Source: Halobacillus ihumii (GTDB lineage: Bacteria; Bacillota; Bacilli; Bacillales; Halobacillaceae). Taken from it: DNA of 64,000 nucleotides. The translations under genes and the position numbers were made by a program. Shown piece after piece: positions 1 to 9,450 of this stretch; positions within the stretch are counted from its first letter, which is position 1, and each line of letters starts with the position of its first letter. Below the pieces are notes generated by a model, which worked only from the letters and a program-made list of their open reading frames with translations, ran no database searches and was not told where the DNA came from. The DNA lies in assembly GCF_902726645.1 (NCBI RefSeq), contig NZ_CACVAO010000001.1, forward strand, positions 1,426,001 to 1,490,000, written 5' to 3'.

Positions 1-30
1 TCCGGCTCCACCAGCTACTAAAACATTCAC
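1..30 (-). CDS. NAD-dependent sugar epimerase, N-terminus only (cut by window edge)
   Basis: A GTG start at 30-28 follows a strong AGGAGGTG ribosome site at 35-44. The ten visible codons read MNVLVAGGAG, the opening of a Rossmann fold with a GGAG nucleotide-binding loop, as in GalE-type UDP-glucose 4-epimerases. It lies 19 nt downstream of cysQ on the same strand, so it is the next gene of the polysaccharide operon. A sugar epimerase fits that setting, but ten residues cannot separate GalE from other extended short-chain dehydrogenases. Confidence 0.6.
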   Translation of the reverse strand, partial: MNVLVAGGAG

Positions 31-49
31 CTTAACACCTCCTCTAAAA

Positions 50-835
50 TTAAGCTCTCTGAGCTAGAAACCATGGATTCCGAAGCACTTCTTTATTATA
101 AGTTAGTGGCACTTCTTCATTAGCTACTTCTACTTTCCCACCAGATAACTCAACGATCGCTTGTCCAGCACCAGTATCCCACTCCATTGTCGGCGCAAAA
201 CGAGGATAATAATCTGCTTTCCCTTCTGCCACGAGGCAAAGCTTTAAAGAACTTCCAGCTGATACGGTCTCCACTTCGTCATGCGTTTCCTTTAATTGAT
301 TAATAAATGCCTCCGTCTCCTCTGACATATGAGAACGACTAGCCACTACACTTGCAACTCCAGGCTTGCTGCTTAATAATGGCAACCTCTCCGCTCCAAC
401 AAGCTCCTCACCAGTAGATTCTAATACAGCGGAAATCTTGTAGGCCCCTCTCTCTTCATCAGCAACATAAAGGTCATCAAGGGCCGGAGCATACACCACA
501 CCTAATACTGGCTTACCATCTCGGATTAGGGCAATATTAACAGTGAATTCACCATTCTTTTTAATAAATTCCTTCGTACCATCAATAGGATCGACTAACC
601 AGAATTCCTTCCATAATTTGCGCTCTTCATAAGGAAGATGTGCACCTTCTTCACTAAGGATTGGAACTTCAGGATAGTTTTCTTGTAAAACTTCCTTGAT
701 AATTTCATGTGAACGCTGATCCGCTATCGTAAGTGGAGATTCATCTTCTTTATATTCCACGTCAAAATCAGTTTCGTATATATTCATGATTTCTTTTCCA
801 GCATCTAATGCTGCTTGAATAACTATCTTTTTCAT
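50..835 (-). CDS. cysQ: 3'(2'),5'-bisphosphate nucleotidase (PAP phosphatase)
   Basis: Member of the inositol-monophosphatase superfamily. It hydrolyses 3'-phosphoadenosine 5'-phosphate (PAP), the product of sulfotransferases, to AMP and phosphate. Visible metal-site motifs are the SEE acidic pair near residues 61-63, the DPIDGTKEF signature at 82-90 and a WDTGAGQAI motif in the C-terminal half. The 261-aa length is normal for CysQ. The start has a good AGGGGAGG site 7-8 nt upstream. It is 44 nt downstream of cysC in the same operon as a sulfotransferase, so its most likely job here is removing inhibitory PAP. Specificity for PAP over inositol phosphates is inferred from context. Confidence 0.9.
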   Translation of the reverse strand: MKKIVIQAALDAGKEIMNIYETDFDVEYKEDESPLTIADQRSHEIIKEVLQENYPEVPILSEEGAHLPYEERKLWKEFWLVDPIDGTKEFIKKNGEFTVNIALIRDGKPVLGVVYAPALDDLYVADEERGAYKISAVLESTGEELVGAERLPLLSSKPGVASVVASRSHMSEETEAFINQLKETHDEVETVSAGSSLKLCLVAEGKADYYPRFAPTMEWDTGAGQAIVELSGGKVEVANEEVPLTYNKEVLRNPWFLAQRA

Positions 836-879
836 CTTTATACCTCCCCTAGAGACCTTCCTTAATCTACTAAGATGAT

Positions 880-1476
880 TTAAATATATTTGTTTTCTAG
901 CAAGTAATTAACAACTTGTTTAACAGAATCTTCAAGTGAATGCTGATCTGTCTCAACTGTGATCTCAGGGGAATGAGGTTCTTCGTATGGGGCATCAATT
1001 CCAGTAAACCCTTTGATTTCACCCGCACGGGCCTTTTTATAAAGACCTTTAGGATCACGTTCTTCAGCTTCTTCTAAAGAGCATTTTGTATAGACTTCGA
1101 TAAAATCTCCGTCTTCAAATAATTCTCGAACGTTACCACGATCTTCACGGTACGGTGAAATAAATGCAGTTAATGTAACTAAACCGGCATCGTTCATGAG
1201 TTTGGCTACTTCACCAATTCGACGAATATTTTCTGTACGATCCTCAGGACTGAATCCTAAATTTTTGTTTAAACCATGACGGACATTATCTCCGTCTAAC
1301 CGATAAGAGTGAACACCTAACTCATATAGAGCCTTCTCGACTTCAACAGAAAGAGTAGATTTACCTGAGCCAGACAAACCTGTAAACCAGAGAACAGGGC
1401 TCTTATGTTTCTTTTGATTTTGTCGCTCTTCTTTTGCCACTTTTGAATCGTGCCATGTAATATTAGTAGACTTCAT
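880..1476 (-). CDS. cysC: Adenylyl-sulfate (APS) kinase
   Basis: Phosphorylates APS to PAPS, the sulfuryl donor. The P-loop GLSGSGKST lies at residues 33-41, followed by the [11 protein letters not shown] motif that binds APS and the FISPYREDR segment, all typical of stand-alone CysC; 198 aa is the usual length. AGGAGG precedes the ATG. It is 12 nt from the permease upstream and 44 nt from cysQ downstream. No ATP sulfurylase or PAPS reductase is visible here, so within the operon the PAPS more plausibly feeds the neighbouring sulfotransferase than cysteine synthesis. Confidence 0.93.
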   Translation of the reverse strand: MKSTNITWHDSKVAKEERQNQKKHKSPVLWFTGLSGSGKSTLSVEVEKALYELGVHSYRLDGDNVRHGLNKNLGFSPEDRTENIRRIGEVAKLMNDAGLVTLTAFISPYREDRGNVRELFEDGDFIEVYTKCSLEEAEERDPKGLYKKARAGEIKGFTGIDAPYEEPHSPEITVETDQHSLEDSVKQVVNYLLENKYI

Positions 1477-1488
1477 TCGTATTTCCTC

Positions 1489-3264
1489 CTAAGCAAATTG
1501 AAAATATATAATAGATATGGTGATAATCATTACTATAAATGTTAAAGGTAAACCCGCGCGTATATAATCTTTGAAATTATATCCCCCAGGACCGTAAACT
1601 ATTAAATTTGTTTGATAACCGATAGGAGATAAAAAACTAGAAGACGCAGCGATAGCAACTAAGATCGCCATCCCCATCGGATCTATCCCTGAATCCATTG
1701 CCACTTCATAGGCAATCGGGAACATTATGACAGCCGCTGCATTATTCGTAATTAACTCCGTAAACAAATTCGTCATAATATAAATGGACGCCAGAATGGC
1801 CAAAATCCCAAAGGGTGCTAAACTTGCAACCAGATTATTAGCAAGCCAATCTGCTGTGCCTGTTTGTATTATCACATTTCCTATTCCTAAAGCACTGGCA
1901 ATGAGTAATAAAACTTGAAACTGAACTGTAGCTTTAGCTTCCCTCGGAGAAATCATCTTTGTTAAAAGTAAGATTCCAACTGTAATCACCATTGCTTTAA
2001 AAATCGAAAGTATTTGAAATGTCACAAGAGCGATCATAACTCCCAGTAATGCTAAAGCAAACCAACCTTTTGATTCATTCTTATTAAAAGGAGCATTGTC
2101 TACGTGTGACGTTACATAGAAGTCACGTTGATCTCTACTTTTCTTATCAAAACCTGACCCTGAAACAATCAGTAATAGATCTCCTGCTCTAGGAGTAATA
2201 TCTCCTATTTTTCCTTCCACCCGTTCATCATTTCTATGAACTGCCATTACGGCGGCATCATAAGTTTCCCTAAAGTTGCTCTGTTTGATCGTTTGACCTA
2301 CTAATGCCGATTGATGTGAAACTACTATCTCTTGCAGTTTCGTATTACCATTTCTTAAATCATCTAAGGATAAATCTGTTCCTGTATCAAGTTGAAGGCC
2401 TTTCCTCTTTTGAAGATCAGCTATAGTCGATATCATACCCGTGAATATTAGACGATCCCCTTTTTGGATTAACGTTTCTTTTGTGACAGGGGAGATTTTC
2501 TTGGTTCCTCTAATAATTTCAATTAGGTATAATCCTTTTAGGTTTCGGAGTGAAGCTTCTTCTACAGACTGGTTTATGTAAGGGAAACTATCTAACACAA
2601 CCATCTCGCTTAAGTAGTCCTTTGTATTCTCACTCACCTTATCCATAAGACTTCTATGATTTGGCAAAACTTTAGGACCGAAAATAATTAGATAAATAAG
2701 TCCAACAATAGTAATAGGAATCCCTACAATAGCTAGTTGAAAAAAGGAGAAACCATCCTTACCAAAATCAAGTAACAAGCCGTGGATCAATAGATTAGTA
2801 GAAGTACCCATCAACGTAATGGTTCCACCTAGGATAGCTGCGTAGGAAACTGGAAGCAGAAACTTAGATGGTGCAAATCCTCTGTCTGACGCCCACTTTC
2901 TTACTATAGGAGTTAAAGTAACCACTATAGGTGTATTATTCATAAATGCTGAAGTTGCGGATATAGGTATAAGCAGCCTTCCTAATGCTCCACGGTGGGT
3001 TGTCGACTTAGCTAGAAAAGAGGAAATAAACTTTTCAACCACTCCACTTTTTTCAATAACCCCTGCTACAATGAATAGTAATGCTATAGTTAACATTCCT
3101 TGGTTTGAAAAACCTATAAGTGCTTGTTCAGTATTAACATACCCGAACATAATAAAAATAAATAAGGTAGTAAAAACAAGTAAGTCTGGACGTGCAATTT
3201 CAAAAAATAACCCGATAAGCATAAGAATTATCATGATTACCACGATAATCATTTCGTGAGTCAT
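1489..3264 (-). CDS. SLC13/DASS-type permease with two RCK_C domains, candidate sulfate importer
   Basis: A divalent-anion:Na+ symporter fold with many hydrophobic helices. A GTSTNLL-type motif in the N-terminal half and NNAAAVIMFPIA in the C-terminal half are the two hairpin signatures of the ArsB/CitT/SLC13 superfamily. Between them (about residues 215-400) lie two TrkA-C/RCK_C-like cytoplasmic domains, as in the SAC1/YfbS subgroup. The frame opens at 3303, but AAGGA eight bases before the ATG at 3264 makes that the likely start (591 aa). Its position between sulfotransferase and cysC suggests sulfate uptake for PAPS synthesis. The substrate is inferred from neighbours; dicarboxylates cannot be excluded. 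Confidence 0.8.
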   Translation of the reverse strand: MTHEMIIVVIMIILMLIGLFFEIARPDLLVFTTLFIFIMFGYVNTEQALIGFSNQGMLTIALLFIVAGVIEKSGVVEKFISSFLAKSTTHRGALGRLLIPISATSAFMNNTPIVVTLTPIVRKWASDRGFAPSKFLLPVSYAAILGGTITLMGTSTNLLIHGLLLDFGKDGFSFFQLAIVGIPITIVGLIYLIIFGPKVLPNHRSLMDKVSENTKDYLSEMVVLDSFPYINQSVEEASLRNLKGLYLIEIIRGTKKISPVTKETLIQKGDRLIFTGMISTIADLQKRKGLQLDTGTDLSLDDLRNGNTKLQEIVVSHQSALVGQTIKQSNFRETYDAAVMAVHRNDERVEGKIGDITPRAGDLLLIVSGSGFDKKSRDQRDFYVTSHVDNAPFNKNESKGWFALALLGVMIALVTFQILSIFKAMVITVGILLLTKMISPREAKATVQFQVLLLIASALGIGNVIIQTGTADWLANNLVASLAPFGILAILASIYIMTNLFTELITNNAAAVIMFPIAYEVAMDSGIDPMGMAILVAIAASSSFLSPIGYQTNLIVYGPGGYNFKDYIRAGLPLTFIVMIITISIIYFQFA

Positions 3265-3375
3265 ATTAGTCATCCTTATTAAGAAGATACACAAGGCTCC
3301 CACTTTTCATTAGAAAAACCATGCAAGTGTTAGATAGAAGTCAAAGAAAGCTTAAATATAGCTTGAACAGAGATA

Positions 3376-4365
3376 TTACAAAAAGTATTTAAGTAATAAT
3401 CTGTTAGAAATATATTTTTTAATTGATTCTTTCTTGTTTGGTAAAACATAGGATTTAGCATCCATGAACTTGTAATTATACTTAGATATAACTTGGCTAA
3501 ATAGTTTATTAACTAACTCAATTTCTATAGGATAAATATTTTTTTTGAAGTTTCCTATTGATTTACTAGAAATACCTTTAAACTTTTTTGAAGTTGTACT
3601 GTTACCCTGCCATATCTCCCCATCGGACGTAGGTATAAAAAGAATTTCCTCTTCATCTATTTGTAAAAACTTTGCCATTAAACTTATTGTTTTATCTGGA
3701 TCTTCAACTAAATCTTCATACTTTATAATTAAATAATCATCTCTAATTATTTTTTTATTTTTATCTAGAAAATAATATGTGTTGTATAAGCTTCTTACTA
3801 TGGGCTTTAGAGATGGGTATTTGTTATTATAAGTTTTGAACTTTCGGATCGATACTATATTTGAGTATGGATTTCTTACAATATGAATAAACTTTGCTCT
3901 AGGATAAAGAGCTTTTAAGTTCAAAGCAAACTCAGCATTTTCCACTGACTTTTCAATTATTCTTTTTTCATAGGTCATTTCCTTACCATATAATGAAAAA
4001 TACATAGATCTTACAAAGAGTTCTATTATTTCTTTTTCATTGCGGATATCATTGAATTCTTGCCAAATATATTCTTTTAAGCTTTCTATATTCCATTTGC
4101 CTCTTGTATCACTATCAGAAAAAATTTCATAGTTTTTATTAGAATAATCAATCCAGTCAATAAAGTTATTAAATATTTCTTCTTTTGAAATATTTCCCTC
4201 AGGCATCTGCCTTCTTATTCCATAATCAATCCAATCCCCTAAATGCTGAAAAAAGTGTGCTTCTATAGGAATAACGAATAACCCAGGATGCCCGTCGAAT
4301 AGACTTCTTAATAAACTTGTCCCAGATTTGTGTGCTCCTAATATGAAAACGGGTTCCTGATTCAT
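3376..4365 (-). CDS. PAPS-dependent sulfotransferase
   Basis: The N-terminus carries the 5'-phosphosulfate-binding loop GAHKSGTSLLRSLFDGHP (residues 10-27). An EKSVENAEF segment is at 138-146. The 3'-phosphate motif IHIVRNPYSNIVSIRKF begins at residue 160, with Arg164 and Ser168 in the expected places. This is the Sulfotransfer_1/3 fold at a normal length of 329 aa. There is no signal peptide, so it should act in the cytoplasm on a lipid-linked repeat unit before flipping, or on a precursor. It is 13 nt downstream of the flippase gene and followed by permease, cysC and cysQ. The sequence is strongly A+T-rich like the glycosyltransferases upstream. The acceptor sugar is unknown. Confidence 0.88.
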   Translation of the reverse strand: MNQEPVFILGAHKSGTSLLRSLFDGHPGLFVIPIEAHFFQHLGDWIDYGIRRQMPEGNISKEEIFNNFIDWIDYSNKNYEIFSDSDTRGKWNIESLKEYIWQEFNDIRNEKEIIELFVRSMYFSLYGKEMTYEKRIIEKSVENAEFALNLKALYPRAKFIHIVRNPYSNIVSIRKFKTYNNKYPSLKPIVRSLYNTYYFLDKNKKIIRDDYLIIKYEDLVEDPDKTISLMAKFLQIDEEEILFIPTSDGEIWQGNSTTSKKFKGISSKSIGNFKKNIYPIEIELVNKLFSQVISKYNYKFMDAKSYVLPNKKESIKKYISNRLLLKYFL

Positions 4366-4378
4366 GTGGAATCTCTCC

Positions 4379-5872
4379 TCAGTTTTGTTTAAATTTTTTA
4401 GGAAAAATATTTTTAATTACCATTTTGTCATCGTTAGATAAAGCGAACTTTATATACAATAGGATGAAGGTAAATATATATACTGTAGTGAAAATGATAA
4501 GTTCAAATAGCCAGTAAGTATTAAGTGTGTACTTTAGACCCAAGACAAATATAAAAACTATACTTACAATAGCCATGATTTTTACATAACCTGAATTATA
4601 TGGATGTATTCTATAGTTTCTATATACTATTAATAACTTTATGATATTACCAATAGAAACGGCAACTAATGAAGCAATGGCAGCACCATTAATTCCATAA
4701 ATGGGGATTAACCATAAATTTAGGCAAATATTCAATATTGCCATAAATAAACTATTATAAAGCTCATAATGTCCCTTATCAGTCATAATAATAATATAGC
4801 CGGCAGAGCCTACAGCAGAATTAATTACTTGACCACTTGAAATCAAAATTAGGGCAACTGAGCCAGTAACAAATTCTATCCCAAACAAGTGCATTATTTG
4901 ATTGCTAAGAAGTGAGATTAAAGAAAAGAAAACCAAGTTAACAGTCAATATCCATTTTGTAATTATTTTATAATAATATTCTATTGACTTAATATCGCTC
5001 TTAGAGTAAAGCGTTGATATTAGTGGTGCAAACATAGTATTGAACGCTATAAGAATAAAGCTACTCATTGTGCCTATTCTTAAGGCAATATTATATATTC
5101 CCACGTCATCCTCTTGCAGAAAGTACCCTATCATAAACACATCAGATTGGTTTATTATAAATACTAAACTAGGAGTAATAATTAAAGGTAAGGAAAAAAG
5201 GAATATTTTTTTATATTCGCCACTATAACTAAACTTTAATCCAGAAATAGTCTTAGCTTTAAATAATGATTGTAATAATATAAATATTCCTATAAATGTA
5301 CTAAGTAGAAAAGCCACTACAATCCCTTGGATCTCTAATCCTAAAAAAAAGCATAGGAGAAACAAAATTATTTTTAAGGAGGGAATAATAAAATTTTCAA
5401 CGATTACAACTTTTTCCACCCTATCTATCCCTCTGAAGACTCCTTTTAGTAATTCTTGTAACGACAGCAAAACTATAAGTGGAGCCATCAAAATGAGCAT
5501 TCTTCCTAAATGTGAGTTGTTTAAAATGACCTCAGCCCACCATTCATTGTAAATGATAACCACTAATGAGAATAAAGAACTCAATATAAACACACATAGG
5601 AGGGAAAAAGCGATAGTACTATTTCTTTCATTTATTTTATTCAATAAACTTAACCTAGGTATCATAGCTATAAGACCTTGATCAAGTCCTAATTTTAGAA
5701 TCATAGGAATAAAGCTTATAATGGTAAAAACGAACATGAATTCTCCATATGTATTAGCACCTAAATATCTAGCTGCTATGAAATTAAATATCAAACCAAG
5801 GAACACTCCAAAAATTCTTCCAATGAATACTAACCCTGACTTTTTGACCAAGTCAAACAAATTATTTTGCAC
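4379..5872 (-). CDS. Wzx-like lipid-linked oligosaccharide flippase
   Basis: A 497-aa integral membrane protein with about 12-14 hydrophobic helices. It begins with the LVKKSGLVFIGRIFGVFLG segment and an AARYLGANTYGEFMF motif typical of the PST/MATE-like polysaccharide exporter family. It would move undecaprenyl-diphosphate-linked repeat units across the membrane for the Wzy-type polymerase encoded upstream. It lies inside the A+T-rich glycosyltransferase block. A gap of about 170 nt separates it from the upstream glycosyltransferase gene; I see no gene there. Its exact repeat-unit substrate cannot be read from sequence. Confidence 0.85.
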   Translation of the reverse strand: MQNNLFDLVKKSGLVFIGRIFGVFLGLIFNFIAARYLGANTYGEFMFVFTIISFIPMILKLGLDQGLIAMIPRLSLLNKINERNSTIAFSLLCVFILSSLFSLVVIIYNEWWAEVILNNSHLGRMLILMAPLIVLLSLQELLKGVFRGIDRVEKVVIVENFIIPSLKIILFLLCFFLGLEIQGIVVAFLLSTFIGIFILLQSLFKAKTISGLKFSYSGEYKKIFLFSLPLIITPSLVFIINQSDVFMIGYFLQEDDVGIYNIALRIGTMSSFILIAFNTMFAPLISTLYSKSDIKSIEYYYKIITKWILTVNLVFFSLISLLSNQIMHLFGIEFVTGSVALILISSGQVINSAVGSAGYIIIMTDKGHYELYNSLFMAILNICLNLWLIPIYGINGAAIASLVAVSIGNIIKLLIVYRNYRIHPYNSGYVKIMAIVSIVFIFVLGLKYTLNTYWLFELIIFTTVYIFTFILLYIKFALSNDDKMVIKNIFPKKFKQN

Positions 5873-6044
5873 TAATTATCTTCCTCTTTTATCTTAATAA
5901 ATGGAGACACTTTTTATTTAATGCGAACAGTAATCAATATCTACTCCTTAAGATTTATTTAGTAAAACATGTTATTCTTAACTAATTAAGGTGAAGTAAT
6001 TTTAAGCCAAACAAAAACATCTTCTTGATCCCTATTTAACTTGG

Positions 6045-7163
6045 TTACCCTGAATTTATGATAGCATTTAGTTCTTTTTCTATGGTAGCTGTTAAACCGC
6101 TTTGAGTAATTATATTTTCTGAAGCAGACTTTGAAATTCTTATGAATTTTTCAGGATTATTATATAAATTTAATATTGAGTCTGCCATTTGTTTTGAGTT
6201 ATTGCCTAATATTCCAGTCTCATTTTGCTTAACAAACTCCGGTATAGCCGTATTATTCGAGGTAATTGGTACTAAACCACTAGACATTGCTTCACACATA
6301 GACACACCTTGCGAATCTTGGCGTGTTGGACAAATAAATAATCCATATTCTTTATGCAATTTAGATATTTCACCTTGAGAAAGAAAAGTATTATGCATTT
6401 TAACATTACTGAATTTTGTTAAACTCTTTTGAATTTTATTAAAATGCTTACCTTTTCCATATAAAGCAAACTCTAAGTCTTGAAATTCTGTATGATTACT
6501 TAATAATTTTATAACTTTTGCAGTAATATCATTTGCATATTTTTTACTTTGGAAAGTCCTTATAGAAAGTATTTTCTTTCTTTGCTCTGTGCTTTTTTCA
6601 ACATAATTATATAGATCACCATTTATATAATTATGAATAATATATGTTTTACTAAATTTTGTTTTAATATCTTTTTCAGCAGTATTCTTTATCCATTTAG
6701 ATACAAAAATATATGTGACATTTAATTTTGTATTCTCATTGAATCTCTTATAAGCTCTTAGCAATTTTATATTATCTTTTATATACTTCAAGAATTTGAT
6801 ATCTTCAAAATCAAATAATCGCCTTTCCCAACTAGTTGCTTCGTATAAATGTACCCATATTAGTACAGGAATGTTTTTCCTCATTTGACTCAAAGCATAT
6901 ATTGTTGGTTCCAGTAAAAAATGAACTAAAACCCGATGAATGATGTTTTTTTCTAAAAAATTATTAAAGGCCTCCGTGTTACCTTCATAAACATTAACTC
7001 CTTCAAATGTGTAACTTTCAACTGAAGGCTTGTTATTATCTAATACCCAAACATCGGTGTTATACCCCTTTTTAATATACTCGGTTACACGTTGGTGTAC
7101 AAACCCACTTCTATATAAATTACCTTTTTTAGGGTATTGATGAGTAAGTATTATAAAATTCAT
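6045..7163 (-). CDS. Glycosyltransferase family 4 (GT-B fold)
   Basis: The C-terminal half has the GT4 donor-site pattern LFICPTRQDSQGVSMCEAMSSG, with the EAMSSG acidic/loop motif, followed by PITSNNTAIPEFV. The N-terminal half begins with ILTHQYPKKGNLYRSGFVHQR, typical of GT4 enzymes of Gram-positive polysaccharide clusters. No membrane segment or signal is evident, so it acts on the inner membrane face. At 372 aa it is complete. It is one of four glycosyltransferases in the operon. The sugar transferred and the linkage are not predictable from sequence alone. Confidence 0.82.
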   Translation of the reverse strand: MNFIILTHQYPKKGNLYRSGFVHQRVTEYIKKGYNTDVWVLDNNKPSVESYTFEGVNVYEGNTEAFNNFLEKNIIHRVLVHFLLEPTIYALSQMRKNIPVLIWVHLYEATSWERRLFDFEDIKFLKYIKDNIKLLRAYKRFNENTKLNVTYIFVSKWIKNTAEKDIKTKFSKTYIIHNYINGDLYNYVEKSTEQRKKILSIRTFQSKKYANDITAKVIKLLSNHTEFQDLEFALYGKGKHFNKIQKSLTKFSNVKMHNTFLSQGEISKLHKEYGLFICPTRQDSQGVSMCEAMSSGLVPITSNNTAIPEFVKQNETGILGNNSKQMADSILNLYNNPEKFIRISKSASENIITQSGLTATIEKELNAIINSG

Positions 7164-7207
7164 TTTTGATCCTCCTCACGACTTTAATTTCAGTATCTCG
7201 TTCATCA

Positions 7208-8107
7208 TTATCTGAACCTTTTCCTAAACAAATTTAGGGGTATAACACACTTTATTAGACCCTTAATCAGTACAATTAAACTAATTGAATCTTTTTGAAA
7301 TGCTTTTAAATAATAATATAATGCTTTTCTTCTCTTATGATTAATAATTAGTGCAGAAGAAACATAGTTAGCTAAAAAGGCGTAATAAGATTGCTCTGAC
7401 AATTGATCACTTACTTTATTTAACCACTCTAATGATAGTTTGTATTTACTGTTGTTTGCGATACGGTCGCCTCTTTCATCAACATTATAAATTGAGAGTG
7501 GCTCTGATAAAGAAATAAATTTTGCTCCTTGTTGCTGAAGCCTTAAACAAAAATCCCAATCTTGATGTTTCTTGATATTTAATCCAAACAGCACTCTTTT
7601 CCCCAGTTCGCTTGGAAACATATATGTGCTTGTTTGAACACAATTTCCACCTAAAAGTATATAGTCCATTATATCTTCAGAATCCTTTATAGGGTTATTC
7701 ATAGAGAATTTTTCCACTTCATTGCGTTTAAATATAACATCGGTAAAACATAAAAAACTTTCTTCTTTATACTGATCTATAAAACTTAACTGTGATTCAA
7801 GTTTATTAGGTACCCATTCATCATCTGAATCTAATAAGGCAATAAATTTACCTTTACTTTGTTTAATACCAATATTTCTTGGTTTTGTACCTTTACTGTT
7901 ATTTTCTAATCGGATATATCTTATTCGTTCATCTTTATAACTTGAAACAACTTCACTAGTATTGTCCTGTGATGCATCGTCAACAATTAATAATTCAAAA
8001 TTTGTGTATGTTTGATTTAAGACACTCTTAATGGTCCTGTCAATTAAGTGACCGCGATTGTAAGTCGGTATTACTATGGTTACTAAAACTCTGCTAATGT
8101 GATTCAT
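7208..8107 (-). CDS. Glycosyltransferase family 2 (GT-A fold)
   Basis: It has the canonical GT2 opening VTIVIPTYNRGHLIDRTIKS, then LLIVDDASQDNTS, and the nucleotide-sugar/metal motif ALLDSDDEWVPNKLE (a DSD/DxD-type site). A later KKHQDWDFCLRLQQQG segment supplies the catalytic-base region. At 299 aa it is complete, with a short basic C-terminus and no membrane helix. It is 44 nt downstream of its upstream neighbour's reading direction partner in the same operon block. It probably adds one sugar of the exopolysaccharide repeat unit; donor and linkage are unknown. Confidence 0.85.
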   Translation of the reverse strand: MNHISRVLVTIVIPTYNRGHLIDRTIKSVLNQTYTNFELLIVDDASQDNTSEVVSSYKDERIRYIRLENNSKGTKPRNIGIKQSKGKFIALLDSDDEWVPNKLESQLSFIDQYKEESFLCFTDVIFKRNEVEKFSMNNPIKDSEDIMDYILLGGNCVQTSTYMFPSELGKRVLFGLNIKKHQDWDFCLRLQQQGAKFISLSEPLSIYNVDERGDRIANNSKYKLSLEWLNKVSDQLSEQSYYAFLANYVSSALIINHKRRKALYYYLKAFQKDSISLIVLIKGLIKCVIPLNLFRKRFR

Positions 8108-8281
8108 CGAACTACATACTCCTTATTTAAGTTTATTCTCCTCACAGTGGTAATGTATTTCAATTTTGGAACTTAATTTTGTAAAAAGAAATTAAATTTA
8201 TTTGTATATTAACCCAAGCAAGGACTGCAATAATTCTTGACTAATGTAGTTATTTTATATTTCCCCTTTTTCCGAAACAAA

Positions 8282-9409
8282 TCAGTTGTACAGGTTATCT
8301 AAATTATCTATCATGTTTTTTATAGTAAATGTTGTTTCAAATAAAAACCTACTATTCTTTTTCATTTTGGTATGCGTTTCCGTATTGGTTAGCAAATGCA
8401 AGATTAATTCTGAAGCTTTTTTATAGTCGCCAGGGTCAAATAAGAAACCATTATGATTATTAACAATAACTTCGTTATTGCCAATAACATCCGTCCCTAC
8501 AATCGGAAGTTTATATTTCAAAGCTTCAATTAGTGAATAAGGCATTCCCTCATACAGTGAAGTAGAAAGGTAGATATCAAATAAATTTAAGTACTCGTCA
8601 ACAGAGCTTTTATAGCCCGGAAGTAATAATATGTTCTGTAAGTTATTATTTTTAATAAACTCCTCTAATTCTGGTCTTAAGGATCCCTCTCCTATGAAAA
8701 TAAATTTAACTGAAGACAATTGCAAAGAAACTTCTTTTGCAATTTGTGCAAAGGTTAACGGGTCTTTTTGGCTCTCTAACCTGCCTACAACTCCAATTAT
8801 AATACCTTTATTTTTTGACTTATTTGTTTTCACAACTTCAGATTTAATATTATTATCAATTCCATTATAAATTACGTTAAATTTGTCAGGGTTATCAAGT
8901 TTATTATCCAAGGCAAATTTTTTTTCTCCATTTGATACATTAATTGTACTCGTTGTGAAAAACCTGCTCATAAATTTCTCTATAATCTTATATAGAGTAT
9001 TCTTTATAGGTTTAATATTTGAATCTTGCATTACATAAGCGTGAGGGGTATAGAATATTTTATTTACACCTGCCAACTTAGCACTAACCCTTCCCAGTAC
9101 ACCTGCTTTAGAACTATGACAATGTACAATATCGGGTTGAATTTTATTGATTATTGAAAATATATTTTTAAGTGCAAAAACATCCTTATAAGATATTTGT
9201 CTGTTAAAATTCTCCACTTCATATAGTGAGATATTTCTATTTTTTTTATACTCAACTATTTTTTCTTTAAAACTTTTATCTGCTCTATCTAAATTGTAGA
9301 TTAAAAAAATATCGTATTTGTTAGTGTCAATATTATCAATTAAATCTATAATATGTTTACTTACACCACCGCCCAAAGCCTCAGATATGTGTACAAGTTT
9401 TTTTTTCAC
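8282..9409 (-). CDS. Glycosyltransferase family 4 (EpsD/EpsF-like)
   Basis: The N-terminus LVHISEALGGGVSKHIIDLI and the segment DIVHCHSSKAGVLGRVSAKLAGVNKIFYTPHAY are the acceptor-side signature of GT4 enzymes such as those in Bacillus and Streptococcus exopolysaccharide loci. The donor site is STSLYEGMPYSLIEALKYK (E-x7-E pattern). The length, 375 aa, is normal. The ATG follows a GGAGG-like site in the 41-nt gap after the polymerase gene. It is strongly A+T-rich like its neighbours. It probably acts at the cytoplasmic membrane face; the sugar is unknown. Confidence 0.85.
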   Translation of the reverse strand: MKKKLVHISEALGGGVSKHIIDLIDNIDTNKYDIFLIYNLDRADKSFKEKIVEYKKNRNISLYEVENFNRQISYKDVFALKNIFSIINKIQPDIVHCHSSKAGVLGRVSAKLAGVNKIFYTPHAYVMQDSNIKPIKNTLYKIIEKFMSRFFTTSTINVSNGEKKFALDNKLDNPDKFNVIYNGIDNNIKSEVVKTNKSKNKGIIIGVVGRLESQKDPLTFAQIAKEVSLQLSSVKFIFIGEGSLRPELEEFIKNNNLQNILLLPGYKSSVDEYLNLFDIYLSTSLYEGMPYSLIEALKYKLPIVGTDVIGNNEVIVNNHNGFLFDPGDYKKASELILHLLTNTETHTKMKKNSRFLFETTFTIKNMIDNLDNLYN

Positions 9410-9450
9410 CTTTTAATACCTCCTAGTCATAAAGCTATTAATTCTAAAGA

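Noticed and set aside
1489..3303. Longer start of the SLC13 permease at 3303
   Set aside because: The GTG there has no ribosome site, whereas AAGGA is correctly placed for the ATG at 3264.
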